Part shown: positions 44,324 to 53,693 of the stretch, in pieces
Position numbering within the stretch: the stretch's first letter is position 1
Layout: every line of letters starts with the position of its first letter
Assembly: GCA_035342095.1 (NCBI GenBank)
Contig: DAOQWL010000009.1
Span: forward strand, 1-64,000
Length of the DNA: 64,000 nucleotides
Direction of reading: 5' to 3'
Origin: PLanc-01 sp035342095
GTDB lineage: Bacteria > Planctomycetota > Phycisphaerae > Sedimentisphaerales > Anaerobacaceae
Program-made: the position numbers and the translations under genes
The notes under the pieces: model-generated
Told to the model about the DNA's origin: nothing
The model's database searches: none
The model's input: the letters and a program-made list of their open reading frames with translations, nothing else

Positions 44324-47167
44324 CTACGGCATCGGATGGCCGAAGCCGATGTCATCGATGTACACGATGCCGGCGCCGCCCGGGGCGGAACTGGCCGGGT
44401 CGCCCGCGCCGATGTACAGTTTCTTGACCTTGGCCACGTTCACACCGCCTGCGGTGAACTGCGATAGCGGAATCTGCCACTCCTGCCAGCTCGTCAGAAG
44501 CGTTGCCGAGGGATCGTCGTGGAAGACGGTCTTCTTCTTGCCGGCGGCGTCCTGAACCGCAACGTACAGCGGAGCCGCATCGTTCACGGGCTGCGAAAGG
44601 CCGATCTCCTGGACCTGCCAGGCGCCGGTGACTGTTCCGGTCGTAGCGATGCCGGAGAACTCGGCGGTCGTGAGGGCGGTCGTGGTATGGCTGGTCACCG
44701 CCAGACCGATGTAGACCGTCGGGCTCAGCGACATGTCGCGGAACGTCGGCTCGGTGGGATTGGCTGTCTCGATCATCGGCTCCCAGGCGGTCCCATTGCT
44801 CGAGTGCTCGACCTTGATCGTGGCGCCGGTCCGGGTCAGACGCAGCCAATGAGGCAGCGTGATGGCGCCGGGGTCGCTGCGGGTGCTGTCGCACGTGCCC
44901 GCGGCGAGCAGTCGCCACTGCCATCCGGCGCGACCGTCCGGGGTGACGTAGGCCATGGCGTTCTTGGCGCCTGGATCGAGACTGTCTCGAATCATCAGGC
45001 CCGCTTTGGCCCAGACGTCGCTGTTGCCGAGACTGTCGATCCTGGCCACGATCGAGCCGTCGCCGCTGAGGCTCTTGAAGGCGAAGCGGAACTGGTCGGC
45101 GACGTCCCAAATGTCCGCACCGCCGCCGCTCATGGTGATGCTGTCGGGCGCGGGCTGGAGGAAGCCGACCGCGTTGCCGCGGAAGTACAACGTCAGGGTG
45201 TCGGCCCCGTTGGCCGTCCAGTCCTGCTGCGTGTCCCAGGCTCGTTCGGCCTGGCTGTAGCGGTATGTGCCTGTGTTGTCATAGCTGATGGGCATCGATT
45301 GCTTGCCCCCATGGATGATCGTCCGTTCGCCAAACGTCCCTTCAATGGCGTCCATGTAGCCGACCATTGAGCCGCTCAGTTTGTCGATCAGGCCGTCCAT
45401 CCAGGTGTCGTAGATACAATTGTCCGTGTCGTTGTAGCTCTCGAAGTCGTCGATGACCTCGTACTGCTTCGTGGAGAAAGTCCATACGTCCGACGTCCAG
45501 GCGCTGGGCGTCTCGGCCTCGTTGACCTCGACCACCTTCCAGTAATAGGTCGTGCCCAGATCGAGAGGACCGGGATCGAAGCTGCTGACGGAAACGGTCT
45601 CGGCCGGAACCGTGCCGTCTGCAACGGTCTGCTGGTCCGTGCCGAAATAGACTGTGTGCGACCCGGCCTCCCGACCGGCTCGCCAACTCAGGATTGTGTC
45701 CACCGCCAGGTCCGCGGCGCCGTCGGCCGGCCGCGGCTCACGCGGGCTCACCGGCAGGTAGTAGAACCGCACCTCGCTGAGACCGTACTGGGGTCTCGTG
45801 CCGCTCCAGTTGCTCAACGCGGTCAGGCGGATGTATCGGGCTATGATCCCCCCGAGATCGACCGTCGTGTTGTGGGCGTAGTTCTCGGCGCCGGGACCTG
45901 CGGCGAACTCCGTGCTGTCGCTCAGCACCGACCAGCTCTCGCCGTCGAGGGAGTATTCGATCCGCACGTCCTTGAAGCCGAAGCCGATCAGGTCGGAGAA
46001 CAAGACGTTGTGGTTCCAAACCCACATCTCATAGAGTTTGCAGACCCCGCCGAATTCATACTGAATCCAAGCGGGTCCCGTCGCGGTCTTGCTGCTGAGC
46101 CACATCGCGGCGTTGTTGGTTGAGTGCCCGTCGCCATCCATGCCGGAGGTGTTGATCGTGTTCTGGGGTGCGACGCCCTCGTCGGAACTGGAGGCCGTCG
46201 CGGTGATGCCTGTGAGTGGATACGCGTAGGGCTCCGTGGTGAAGCTCCAGATGTTGCCTTTGACGACGGACGTGCTCGTCGCGCCGATTTCATCGACTCG
46301 CCAGTAGTAGGTCGTGTCGAATTCCAGGCGAGCGGCGGGCTCATACTCGCTCGCATCTTGGCCCTGGCTGACCAGCACGTTTCGCGGATCGGTCCGACCG
46401 GCGCCGGATACGTCGGCCAGGACCGTTCCGAAGTACACGTCGTGCAGCGTGCTGGACGGTCCGGGCGTCCACGCCAGCGAGGTTTCCCGAATGACGTCGT
46501 CGGCGCCGTCCGCGGGGACCGGGCTGGTCGCATAGTCGGGAATGCCGCGAGAGCTTTCCGCCGGACCGTGGCCCGTCGGGGTGTAGTCGGTGTTGGTCGT
46601 CACGACGATCTTGTCGAACACCATGCCGTCCTCTCGCATGTAGATGTTCACCGTGTGGACCCCGACCTCCTCGACCTCGAACGTGGCCGAGGGGCCGTCC
46701 ATCGTGGTCTTGGACCAGTTGTAGGCCACCTGCCAGCCGGACATGTTGTCGCACGTAGCGATTTCCTTGCCATCCAGACCCGCGTGGGCGGAGTCCCCGT
46801 TGCCGTCGATGCCAAAACCGAGGATCCAGACATAGTGGGTGCCGGTCTTCACGAAGTTGACCTGGAAATCCAGGTGCGGACTGTTCGTGGCGTAGCCGGT
46901 CTTCACCGTCTTGCCGCCGGCGGCTGTGGCCGGGAGGACCTGCATGGCCTGGCCGCCGCTGAATCCCTCGGGCGCCGTGAATCCGGCCGCCGTTGTCACC
47001 ACCGACCAGGTGTTGGTGCTGGTCTCCACCTTGTTGTCGTAGTGCTCCGCCTCCATGGACACGATCCCGTCGGCGCCGCCGTCCTGCTGGAAGGGTTCAG
47101 CCGCGATGGCGGAGACGGTCAGCCCGAATGAGACCAGACAGGTGATTTGCCACAGTGTCCTGCGCAT
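44324..47167 (-). CDS. Modular secreted protein with N-terminal CBM-like domain, FN3-F5/8C-FN3 core and DUF1349-like insert (paralogue 2)
   Basis: 947 residues, AGGAG before ATG 47167, signal peptide ending near residue 23 (TVSAIA). The N-terminal domain (~25-200) opens with VSMEAEHYD and contains a HYVWILGFG strand, typical of CBM35/CBM6-like carbohydrate-binding modules. The common core follows: FN3-like (~205-315), discoidin (~316-470), FN3-like (~475-570), then VIDDFESYNDTDNCIYDTW. Instead of a LamG domain it carries a DUF1349-like beta-sandwich (~680-860, VWAKAGLMIRDSLDP) split into the VIDDFE domain, and ends IVYIDDIGFGHP. It has no hydrolase motif. It is the middle gene of the tandem trio, probably binding plant or algal polysaccharide at the cell surface. 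Confidence 0.83.
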   Translation of the reverse strand: MRRTLWQITCLVSFGLTVSAIAAEPFQQDGGADGIVSMEAEHYDNKVETSTNTWSVVTTAAGFTAPEGFSGGQAMQVLPATAAGGKTVKTGYATNSPHLDFQVNFVKTGTHYVWILGFGIDGNGDSAHAGLDGKEIATCDNMSGWQVAYNWSKTTMDGPSATFEVEEVGVHTVNIYMREDGMVFDKIVVTTNTDYTPTGHGPAESSRGIPDYATSPVPADGADDVIRETSLAWTPGPSSTLHDVYFGTVLADVSGAGRTDPRNVLVSQGQDASEYEPAARLEFDTTYYWRVDEIGATSTSVVKGNIWSFTTEPYAYPLTGITATASSSDEGVAPQNTINTSGMDGDGHSTNNAAMWLSSKTATGPAWIQYEFGGVCKLYEMWVWNHNVLFSDLIGFGFKDVRIEYSLDGESWSVLSDSTEFAAGPGAENYAHNTTVDLGGIIARYIRLTALSNWSGTRPQYGLSEVRFYYLPVSPREPRPADGAADLAVDTILSWRAGREAGSHTVYFGTDQQTVADGTVPAETVSVSSFDPGPLDLGTTYYWKVVEVNEAETPSAWTSDVWTFSTKQYEVIDDFESYNDTDNCIYDTWMDGLIDKLSGSMVGYMDAIEGTFGERTIIHGGKQSMPISYDNTGTYRYSQAERAWDTQQDWTANGADTLTLYFRGNAVGFLQPAPDSITMSGGGADIWDVADQFRFAFKSLSGDGSIVARIDSLGNSDVWAKAGLMIRDSLDPGAKNAMAYVTPDGRAGWQWRLLAAGTCDSTRSDPGAITLPHWLRLTRTGATIKVEHSSNGTAWEPMIETANPTEPTFRDMSLSPTVYIGLAVTSHTTTALTTAEFSGIATTGTVTGAWQVQEIGLSQPVNDAAPLYVAVQDAAGKKKTVFHDDPSATLLTSWQEWQIPLSQFTAGGVNVAKVKKLYIGAGDPASSAPGGAGIVYIDDIGFGHPMP

Positions 47168-47220
47168 GACGTTTCTCCTCTGTATACCGAATGATCCAAA
47201 TGTCTATTTCGTGCATCCGG

Positions 47221-49440
47221 TTATGGAAGCAGTTGAATGTCGTCGACAAACAACGTGCCGGAAATCCCTGCGTTCTCGATACCGATGCACAGAGTCTTGA
47301 CTTTCTTGAGGTTCACGCCCAACGACGACAGATCGACGGTCCAGGGCAGCCACTGACCGCTCTTTAGATCGTCCATCGGGCCTGCGTAGTTCACTTTGGT
47401 TCCATTGATCTTCAGATACATCTGGCCGACCGTGTTCTCGGCAGGCCCATAGAAGTACAGGGAAAGGGTGGTCACTCCGTGGTCGGTCCAATCCTGTGCG
47501 TCTTCGAACGTCTGCACGACCTCGGAGTAGGCGGCCGTGCTGTTGTCATAGATCAGGGGCATGGACTGTCTGCCCCCATGGACGGTGTTCCGCTCGGCAA
47601 AGGGCGCATCGGTGTAGCCCGCCTGGGAGCCGTTCTCGTCGATGCCCCAGCCGTCGATCCAGAACTCATAGATCCAACTGCCTTCGTTGTCCGTGTAGCT
47701 CTCGAAGTCGTCCACGACGATGTGCTCGCTCGTAGAGAAGCTCCAGAGCGTCCCCTCCCAGAGGCTGGGGGTGGCGGCCTCGTTCACCTCATCCACCCTC
47801 CAGTAGTAGGTCTCCGACAGCAGCAGAGAGCCGGGATCGTAACTGGCGTCGGTGGTTGTCTGGACGGTTGCGGCGCCGTCGGCGACGGCCTGCTGGTCCG
47901 TGCTGAAGAAGACCTTGTGGGAGACCGCCTCCCGGCCGGGCCGCCATCGCAGCGACGCATCCGGACTCACGTCCGCCTGCGCGAGGCTCGGCGCCGGGTG
48001 GCTCGCGTGGGTCGGCGTGTAGAAGAACCGCACCTCGCTCAGGCCGCACTGCGTGGACGCGTCGCCCCAGTTGTCCTGGCAGGTGAGCCGGACGTACTTC
48101 GCAGCGACGCCTTCGCAGTCCACCATCGTGTCGTGCTCGTAGCTCGTCTCTCCCTGGCCTGCGGCGAACTGCGTCTCGCACAAGACGGTCCAGTCCGTGC
48201 CGTTCAGCGAGTGCTCGACCGTGACATCCTTCATGCCCAGGCCGAGAACGGACTCGAACGTCACGTTGTAGTTCCAGACCCACATCTCCTCGATCCGGTA
48301 GGTCTTGTCGAACTCGAACTGTATCCACACCGGCAGCGGGTCGGTCTTGCTGGTGAGCCACATCGTGGTCTCGTCGGTCCCGTGGTACAGGTCGTCGGTC
48401 AATCCCGAGCCGTTGACGGCGTTCTGGGGTCCGTACCCGGTATTGAAACTGGAGGCGGTGGCGGTGATATTCTGCATCACGTAAACAACCGGCTCGGTGG
48501 TAAACGACCAGACGGGACCCCGATAGACCGTCCCATCGACTGCGTTCACTCCGTCGACTCGCCAGTAATACGTCTGCCCGAACGCGAAATCGCCGTCCGG
48601 ATCGAAGCTGTCGGCGTCCTGCTCGGCGCCGACCAGCACGTCGAGCGGGTTGTCCGCGGTGGCGGCGTTCACGTCGGCGAAAGACGTTCCCAGGTACACG
48701 TTCTGCGTGGAGGCATACGTCCCCGGCGTCCAGCTCAGGACTTCGGCACGATAGACGTCGGCGGCTTTGTCCTCCGGGTTGGGATCGCGAGCGGCCACGG
48801 CCTGTCCTCCGACCTCGCCCTGGAGGCGGGTGCCGCCGGGACCTGCCGTGTACTCCATGGTTCGGACGATGGCGTTGGCGCTGCCCTCCGGCGCGAACAG
48901 GAAGGCGACAAACCCGTTCGTATCGCTGTTGAGGAACTCGGCCAGCGCCTCGCTGGTGTCCGTTGAGGCCCGGGTCCCCCGCGACGGCGCGTCGAACGTC
49001 AACAAGATGCCGGTCAGGTCCGCCATGTCGAGCGCGACATCGGAATCCGACGCGGGCACCGGATTGTTCTGGACGCCGGGGGCGTTGTTCCATGTGATCC
49101 CCGTGGCGACGAGGTGCTCGACGGACTCCAGGACGCCGTAGACGTTCACGGTGCCCGGATCGTGTCCGAAGTTGCTGAGGCTGACGTTGGAGAAGATCTG
49201 CCCCGGGCCGCGGATGCCGGAGATGTCGTACGTTGCGAAGGACACGCGCCGTCTCGTCGAGATGTTGCGGATCCCCATTCCCGTTCCGGTCTCGCTGGAA
49301 CTGCCAGGGCCCATGGACCCGTCGTTGCCGATCTCGACGTCAAACGTGGGCATCAGATCGAAGGGCGTCGTGGCGCGAAGGGGCCCGACGCAGCCCAACA
49401 ACAGAATGATCGCACCCAGGGTGATGAACTGCCTCGACAT
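47221..49440 (-). CDS. Modular secreted protein with N-terminal DNRLRE-like domain and FN3-F5/8C-FN3 core (paralogue 3)
   Basis: 739 residues. GGAGG before ATG 49440; signal peptide ending near residue 24, with LLLGC close to a lipobox. The N-terminal domain (~30-205) resembles DNRLRE/disaggregatase-type beta-sandwiches: FATYDIS, VNVYGVLE and TWNNAPG. Next are FN3-like (~210-320), discoidin (~322-475, IEEMWVWNYNV ... AAKYVRLTCQ ... LSEVRFFYTP), FN3-like (~480-575) and the VVDDFESYTDN domain, ending directly at TLFVDDIQLLP with no further module. It is the shortest of the five paralogues and first gene of the trio; the next gene starts 53 bases downstream, so they may be co-transcribed. Confidence 0.83.
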   Translation of the reverse strand: MSRQFITLGAIILLLGCVGPLRATTPFDLMPTFDVEIGNDGSMGPGSSSETGTGMGIRNISTRRRVSFATYDISGIRGPGQIFSNVSLSNFGHDPGTVNVYGVLESVEHLVATGITWNNAPGVQNNPVPASDSDVALDMADLTGILLTFDAPSRGTRASTDTSEALAEFLNSDTNGFVAFLFAPEGSANAIVRTMEYTAGPGGTRLQGEVGGQAVAARDPNPEDKAADVYRAEVLSWTPGTYASTQNVYLGTSFADVNAATADNPLDVLVGAEQDADSFDPDGDFAFGQTYYWRVDGVNAVDGTVYRGPVWSFTTEPVVYVMQNITATASSFNTGYGPQNAVNGSGLTDDLYHGTDETTMWLTSKTDPLPVWIQFEFDKTYRIEEMWVWNYNVTFESVLGLGMKDVTVEHSLNGTDWTVLCETQFAAGQGETSYEHDTMVDCEGVAAKYVRLTCQDNWGDASTQCGLSEVRFFYTPTHASHPAPSLAQADVSPDASLRWRPGREAVSHKVFFSTDQQAVADGAATVQTTTDASYDPGSLLLSETYYWRVDEVNEAATPSLWEGTLWSFSTSEHIVVDDFESYTDNEGSWIYEFWIDGWGIDENGSQAGYTDAPFAERNTVHGGRQSMPLIYDNSTAAYSEVVQTFEDAQDWTDHGVTTLSLYFYGPAENTVGQMYLKINGTKVNYAGPMDDLKSGQWLPWTVDLSSLGVNLKKVKTLCIGIENAGISGTLFVDDIQLLP

Positions 49441-49595
49441 GCTGCCAATCCTCCTTCCTTATGTGTGGTCTCTATGCTGCTGCACTGGCGCCATAGCGGC
49501 ACACAAAATGCGACGTGCTCCAACCTCCTATTATACCATGCAGGTCAACGAAACCATCGAAAAATATCATGGTCTCCCGTCGGTGAACAAGGCCC

Positions 49596-50801
49596 CTACG
49601 CTTCGACGCTGCCGCCGTACTCATAGGCCGCATCGAACAATGCGACGATGTTCTCCGGCGGGACATCCGCCTGGATGTTGTGGATGCCGTTGAAGACGTA
49701 GCCGCCGCCGGGCTGGAAGACCTCCAGGTTCCGACGGACCTGCTCGCGGACCTGTCCGGGCGTGCCGAAGGGCAGGACGTGCTGGGCGTCGCAGCCGCCG
49801 CCCCAGAAGACGATGTCGCGACCGTACTGTTGCTTGAGCCGGGCGGGGTCCATGCCGGCGGCACTGGTCTGCACCGGGTTGAGGATATCCACGCCGTTGT
49901 CCAGCAGGTCGGGGATGTACTCGACGCAGTTGCCGCAGGTGTGATACCAGACCTTTGCGCCGGTCAATGACTTGATGTGCTGCACGAGCTGTTTCTGACG
50001 GGGTTTCACCACTTTGCGATAGAACACCGGTGAGAACAGCGGCCCATGTTGGCCCGTGAGGTCGTCGCCGATCATGACCACGTCGATGAGATCGCCGATT
50101 TCCCGGAGGAATCCGGTCATGTAGTCCATCCAGAACGCCAGGGTGCGGTCCAGCAGGGCGGCGCAGAAGTCGGGATTCTCCACCATGTCCATGAACCACC
50201 GCTCCAGGCCTCGCAGGTACCAGCAGTACTCGTAGACGACGCCCGCGATCCCGGTGGCCAGCGCGTAGGGGGTCTCCCTGCGGAGCGTCAGGGTCTGGTC
50301 GCGGACGCCGGTGAAGCGGCTGGGGTCTGAGCCATCCGGCCAAGGGTAGTCCGCCAGGTCCGCAACCGAGGCGGCTGCGAGCGGATGGTGCGAGATGTCC
50401 ATGTACAGAACCGAAGAGGGAGGTTCTTCCCTCCCAAAGTAGGCCCGATTCGCCTCTTTCTGCGGGTCGGGCATGGACCAGACGACGCCGAACTCGTCCT
50501 TGAGGTCATGCCACAACCGGCCGTTGCGGCGGTTCCGGCGGATCGTGCCGTCGAAGCCTTCCGGCCCGTGCGCCAGGACGTAACGCGTGTCCACATGGAA
50601 TCGTTCCAGCACTGCCTCGCTCGGCTTGGCCAACTGCTGAACCGGGTCCAGGATGGAGATCTCCTCTCGCAGTCCCAGGTGCTTGACCAGGGCTTCGTAG
50701 GCCCGCCTGTGAATCCCCGTTTGGAACCCGCCGAAATCGATGGGGACCCGGTCGGGCGTCTGGTGGTTCAATGCCTTCTGCACACGTTCCCGTGAGGTCA
50801 T
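49596..50801 (-). CDS. URO-D (uroporphyrinogen decarboxylase) family protein, methyltransferase-like
   Basis: 401 residues. ATG 50801 follows GGAG and begins the family N terminus MTSRERVQKALNHQTPDRVPID. Its first bases overlap the stop of the GH28 gene as ATGA. The (beta/alpha)8 fold is supported by the GDDLTGQHGPLFSP segment and HTCGNC near residue 285, where His-x-Cys is the zinc-ligand pattern of MtaA/CmuA-type corrinoid methyltransferases rather than of heme-pathway HemE. A later Cys sits in FWGGGCD. No signal peptide, so cytoplasmic. Residues ~114-131 derive from a truncated palindromic repeat. Coupling to a pectinase could point to methanol or methoxyl-group handling. That is inference, since this superfamily is large and mostly uncharacterised in planctomycetes. 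Confidence 0.82.
   Translation of the reverse strand: MTSRERVQKALNHQTPDRVPIDFGGFQTGIHRRAYEALVKHLGLREEISILDPVQQLAKPSEAVLERFHVDTRYVLAHGPEGFDGTIRRNRRNGRLWHDLKDEFGVVWSMPDPQKEANRAYFGREEPPSSVLYMDISHHPLAAASVADLADYPWPDGSDPSRFTGVRDQTLTLRRETPYALATGIAGVVYEYCWYLRGLERWFMDMVENPDFCAALLDRTLAFWMDYMTGFLREIGDLIDVVMIGDDLTGQHGPLFSPVFYRKVVKPRQKQLVQHIKSLTGAKVWYHTCGNCVEYIPDLLDNGVDILNPVQTSAAGMDPARLKQQYGRDIVFWGGGCDAQHVLPFGTPGQVREQVRRNLEVFQPGGGYVFNGIHNIQADVPPENIVALFDAAYEYGGSVEA
50409..50462. repeat. Truncated copy of the GH2-type palindromic element inside the URO-D gene
   Basis: Read on the minus strand the copy aligns with 36262 onward of the GH2 element: a GAAAGAGGCGAATCGGGCCT-like outer arm, then CTTTGGGAGGGAAGAACCT and TTCGGTT. 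Only one outer arm and half of the GAGGGAA hairpin remain. It lies in the URO-D frame without a stop. Confidence 0.6.
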
Positions 50802-52423
50802 GGCGTTCTCCGATCCGAGTCGTGAGTCCAGGCTGAGGTCGGGCATCCCTCGCCCACATAGACAGGCGACGATGCGCCGCGCAGATCGTTTCCCTGCACG
50901 AGGATGTCCCGGCATTTCTCCCCGCGCAGACCGAGGAACACGCCGGTCCCCGTTCTCGCCCGGCAGCCGTGTACGTAGGCGTCCGCGACGTTCTTCAGAT
51001 CGATCACGGCACTGTCCTCGTGCGGCGTCAGTGTCTGGAAGCCTTCGATTTCCAGACCATGGAGATTCTCGCCCAGCAGGGCGGGCCCTTTCTTCGTGCT
51101 GATCCGAACGTTCCGGAAGGCGACGGCCTTGGCATTGCTGCACGAGAACCCTTTCTCCGCGTCGATGGCGATATTGCTGAAGGTGACGTTGCCCACCGGC
51201 ATTTCCGCCAGGCCCAGGATGAAACCCGCCGCGGGTGAGTCCGTGACCGTGATGTCGCTGAAGTGCAGGTTCTGCAGGACCGGCGTCCGCTCCGAGACGG
51301 GCTCGTCCGGCATCTTCGCGTAGAACATGTTCAAATCGAAGGGCGCCCTCGTGATCCGGGTCATCACGACGTTGCTCACGCGGATGTCTTCGATCACCCC
51401 GCCGCGGCCGCGCGTCGTTTTGATGCGGATGCCCCGCTCGGTCCCGTCGAATATGCAGTTGCTGATCGCGATGCGTCGGACCCCGCCGGACATCTCGCTG
51501 CCGATGACGACCCCGCCGTGCCCGTCCAGCATGGTGCAGTTCGTCACGGTGATGTTCTCGCAGGGCCGGCCCACCCGCCGTCCGTCTTCATCCCGGCCCG
51601 ATTTGATCGTGATGCAATCGTCGCCCACGCTGATGTGACAATCGGAAATGTGCACATTCCGACAGGAATCCGGATTGATCCCGTCCGTGTTGGGAGAGTC
51701 GTCGGGGTTCTTGATTGAGATGCCCGTCACGGTCACGTTCTCGCAGTACACCGGGTTGATCGTCCAGAAGGGCGGGTCCTTCAGCGAGATGCCTTCGATC
51801 CGCACGTTGCGGCATTCGAAGGGCTGGATCATCGGCGGGCGCAGGAAGTCGCCCATCGGCTCCCATCGCTCTTTGAGGTAGGATGCCGCGTTCTTCTCCA
51901 CGAAGAGCTTCGACCACTTCGACGGCTCCGCGATCTTCTTGTTCTGCTGGAACTGGGTCCGGAGCTTGCGGTGGAAATCCCACCAGGCCTTTCCCTGCCC
52001 GTCGATCAGGCCGCGACCGACAATCGCGATGTTCTCGGCCCGGTAGGCGTAGATCGGCGGCGAGAAGTTGAAGCACTCCGTCCCTTCCCAGCGGGACGGG
52101 ACCATCGGCAGGTAGTCGTCGAAGTCCTGGCTGAACGCCAGCACCGCGCCGGCGTCGAGATAGAGCGTGACATGGCTTTGGATGTGGATGGACCCGCTGA
52201 CGTACCGACCCGCGGAGAAGTAGACGGTCCCGCCGCCGGCGTTGACGGCCGCCTGGATTGCCTTGCGGATCGCGTCGGTGTCCTTGACGTCGTCGTTGGG
52301 CAGCGCGCCGTAATCGCGAATGTCATAGAAGGGCGATGGGCCGGACGCCCCTGCGGGGTTGGCAGAAGCCGTGAGGATTGCCAAGATCAGAAGCCACGAC
52401 AGATTCCAGCGAGCCGCATTCAT
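50798..52423 (-). CDS. GH28 polygalacturonase, secreted
   Basis: 541 residues. AAAGGAG precedes ATG 52423 and a signal peptide ends near residue 27 (TASANPAGA). The parallel beta-helix of GH28 is unmistakable: the IRDYGALPND start, the catalytic-Asp motifs NTDGINPDS (~244) and DDCITIKSG (~266), GHGGVVIGSEMSGG (~288) and RGIRIKT (~325). The protein has a C-terminal helix extension. It hydrolyses alpha-1,4-galacturonic links of pectin outside the cytoplasm. A good promoter lies upstream. Its stop overlaps the URO-D start by four bases, an unusual coupling of an exported pectinase with a cytoplasmic enzyme. Confidence 0.95.
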   Translation of the reverse strand: MNAARWNLSWLLILAILTASANPAGASGPSPFYDIRDYGALPNDDVKDTDAIRKAIQAAVNAGGGTVYFSAGRYVSGSIHIQSHVTLYLDAGAVLAFSQDFDDYLPMVPSRWEGTECFNFSPPIYAYRAENIAIVGRGLIDGQGKAWWDFHRKLRTQFQQNKKIAEPSKWSKLFVEKNAASYLKERWEPMGDFLRPPMIQPFECRNVRIEGISLKDPPFWTINPVYCENVTVTGISIKNPDDSPNTDGINPDSCRNVHISDCHISVGDDCITIKSGRDEDGRRVGRPCENITVTNCTMLDGHGGVVIGSEMSGGVRRIAISNCIFDGTERGIRIKTTRGRGGVIEDIRVSNVVMTRITRAPFDLNMFYAKMPDEPVSERTPVLQNLHFSDITVTDSPAAGFILGLAEMPVGNVTFSNIAIDAEKGFSCSNAKAVAFRNVRISTKKGPALLGENLHGLEIEGFQTLTPHEDSAVIDLKNVADAYVHGCRARTGTGVFLGLRGEKCRDILVQGNDLRGASSPVYVGEGCPTSAWTHDSDRRTP

Positions 52424-52497
52424 GCCTCTTCTCCTTTCGACAGGTCTGTGTTGTCGATCCGAACCTGCGTGTTGCGTGAGAAATCACAACAGGGCAG

Positions 52498-52527
52498 AGT
52501 ATACACTGTCGGCGGGCAGGTTTTCAA
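52498..52527 (-). promoter_or_regulatory. Promoter of the GH28-URO-D operon
   Basis: Minus-strand TTGAAA (52522-52527), an 18-base spacer and TATACT (52498-52503), 74 bases before the GH28 start. Confidence 0.55.
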
Positions 52528-52557
52528 CGCCTGTCGCAAAACGATGGCGGGCGCCTG

Positions 52558-53673
52558 TCAGTCCCGGCGATCCAGCGGTTTCGACGTGGCCAGGGCGATG
52601 ACTCGCCCGCGATTGCCCACGGCACAGTAGAAGTGATAGACGGTGCCTTCGTGCTGGATCACCCACGGCTTGTGGGCGTAGGTCTCGTCCCAGGGCTCCG
52701 AGGGCTCGATCAGGTGCGGACCATCCCACTTGGTCCAGTGTGCCAAGTCATAGGAGCACGCGAAGGTGTCGAAGGCCTTCGGCTTCCAGAAGGCGCCGAA
52801 GTAGTGCATCACCCACAGGTCGCCCATCCGCACGATTTGCGGATCGCCCGAGATGCCGTTGCCGTTGTCGATGACCGGGTCGGCGCCGAAACGCAGCCAG
52901 TGCCGCAGGTCCTTCGAGACGGCCATCCCGATGCACTCGCGCTGGGGTTGCTTGCCATTGTAGAACATGACGAAGGGATAGCCGAGCGTCCGGGCCTGGT
53001 CGTGGAGGATATTGCTCTTGTAGAGCGTGATCCTCTCGAACGGGCGCACGTCCGGCTGCGCGGGCGACAGGACGGGCTCGTCCAGGCGGTTCCACTCCGC
53101 CGGCTTCGCTGGGTCGTCCGTCCAGGCGAGGCCGATCGAGAGCGGATCGGTCTCGTAGCCTTCCAAGGCACCGCCGACATACGAGAGCCAGTACTTCCCG
53201 TCGTGCGTGCCCAGTCTGTAGGAGCCGCCCCAGACGTGGTCCTGCAGGGCGACGAAACCCGCGGCCTGTCGTGCGTCCCATGCCCCGTCGCGGAAGGGCA
53301 GGATCTTGCCCAACGGTTTCCAGTGGAGCAGGTCCTCGCTCTCGGCCAGCAGCGTCTCGTAGCCTGTCCCGTCGAATTGGATGTACATCATGTGCCAGCG
53401 ACTTCCGTGTCGAAAGACGCTGGGGCAATCGACCATCACCCCGTTTTCGCCGGAGAGGATTACGCCGTACTTGTGCGGGGTCTTCACCTGCTCGTACACC
53501 CGCTCCATCACGTCGCGAGGCACTGCCTTGCCGCCTGGTGGCGACGCGACAATCTGACGGACAGACCCTCCCTCCGGTCCCTCGGATGGGACCGCAGCGA
53601 CACAAGCGATCGCGGATACGGTGACGAGAAAAACAGCGGTCGCAATAGCCTTCTTGCCGTCAGATGAAGCCAT
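52558..53673 (-). CDS. Secreted five-bladed propeller glycosidase-like protein (GH43/GH32/GH130-like)
   Basis: 371 residues from ATG 53673 (AGGTG upstream); a GTG at 53682 is an alternative. A signal peptide ends near residue 26 (IACVAAV). The repeated blade pattern is that of the GH43/GH32/GH68/GH130 fold: VMVDCPSVFRHGSRWHMMYI, LLAESEDLLHWK, SYVGGALEGY, MAVSKDLRHWL, SGDPQIVRMGDLWVMHYFG. The Asp in VDCPS is a likely catalytic or binding residue. The numbered family cannot be settled by eye. It begins 20 bases after the GH51 stop and is surely co-transcribed with it, so an arabinan- or pectin-side-chain activity is likely. Confidence 0.75.
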   Translation of the reverse strand: MASSDGKKAIATAVFLVTVSAIACVAAVPSEGPEGGSVRQIVASPPGGKAVPRDVMERVYEQVKTPHKYGVILSGENGVMVDCPSVFRHGSRWHMMYIQFDGTGYETLLAESEDLLHWKPLGKILPFRDGAWDARQAAGFVALQDHVWGGSYRLGTHDGKYWLSYVGGALEGYETDPLSIGLAWTDDPAKPAEWNRLDEPVLSPAQPDVRPFERITLYKSNILHDQARTLGYPFVMFYNGKQPQRECIGMAVSKDLRHWLRFGADPVIDNGNGISGDPQIVRMGDLWVMHYFGAFWKPKAFDTFACSYDLAHWTKWDGPHLIEPSEPWDETYAHKPWVIQHEGTVYHFYCAVGNRGRVIALATSKPLDRRD

Positions 53674-53693
53674 CGTCCACACCTGCAGCCACC

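Noticed and set aside
40966..44427. Open plus-strand frame of 1153 codons opposite paralogue 1
   Set aside because: Shadow of the modular protein gene, whose repeats and start site are convincing on the minus strand.
49525..49545. TTGACC and TATAAT on the minus strand upstream of paralogue 3
   Set aside because: They are only seven bases apart, so they cannot form one promoter; no good -35 stands 16-18 bases before the TATAAT.
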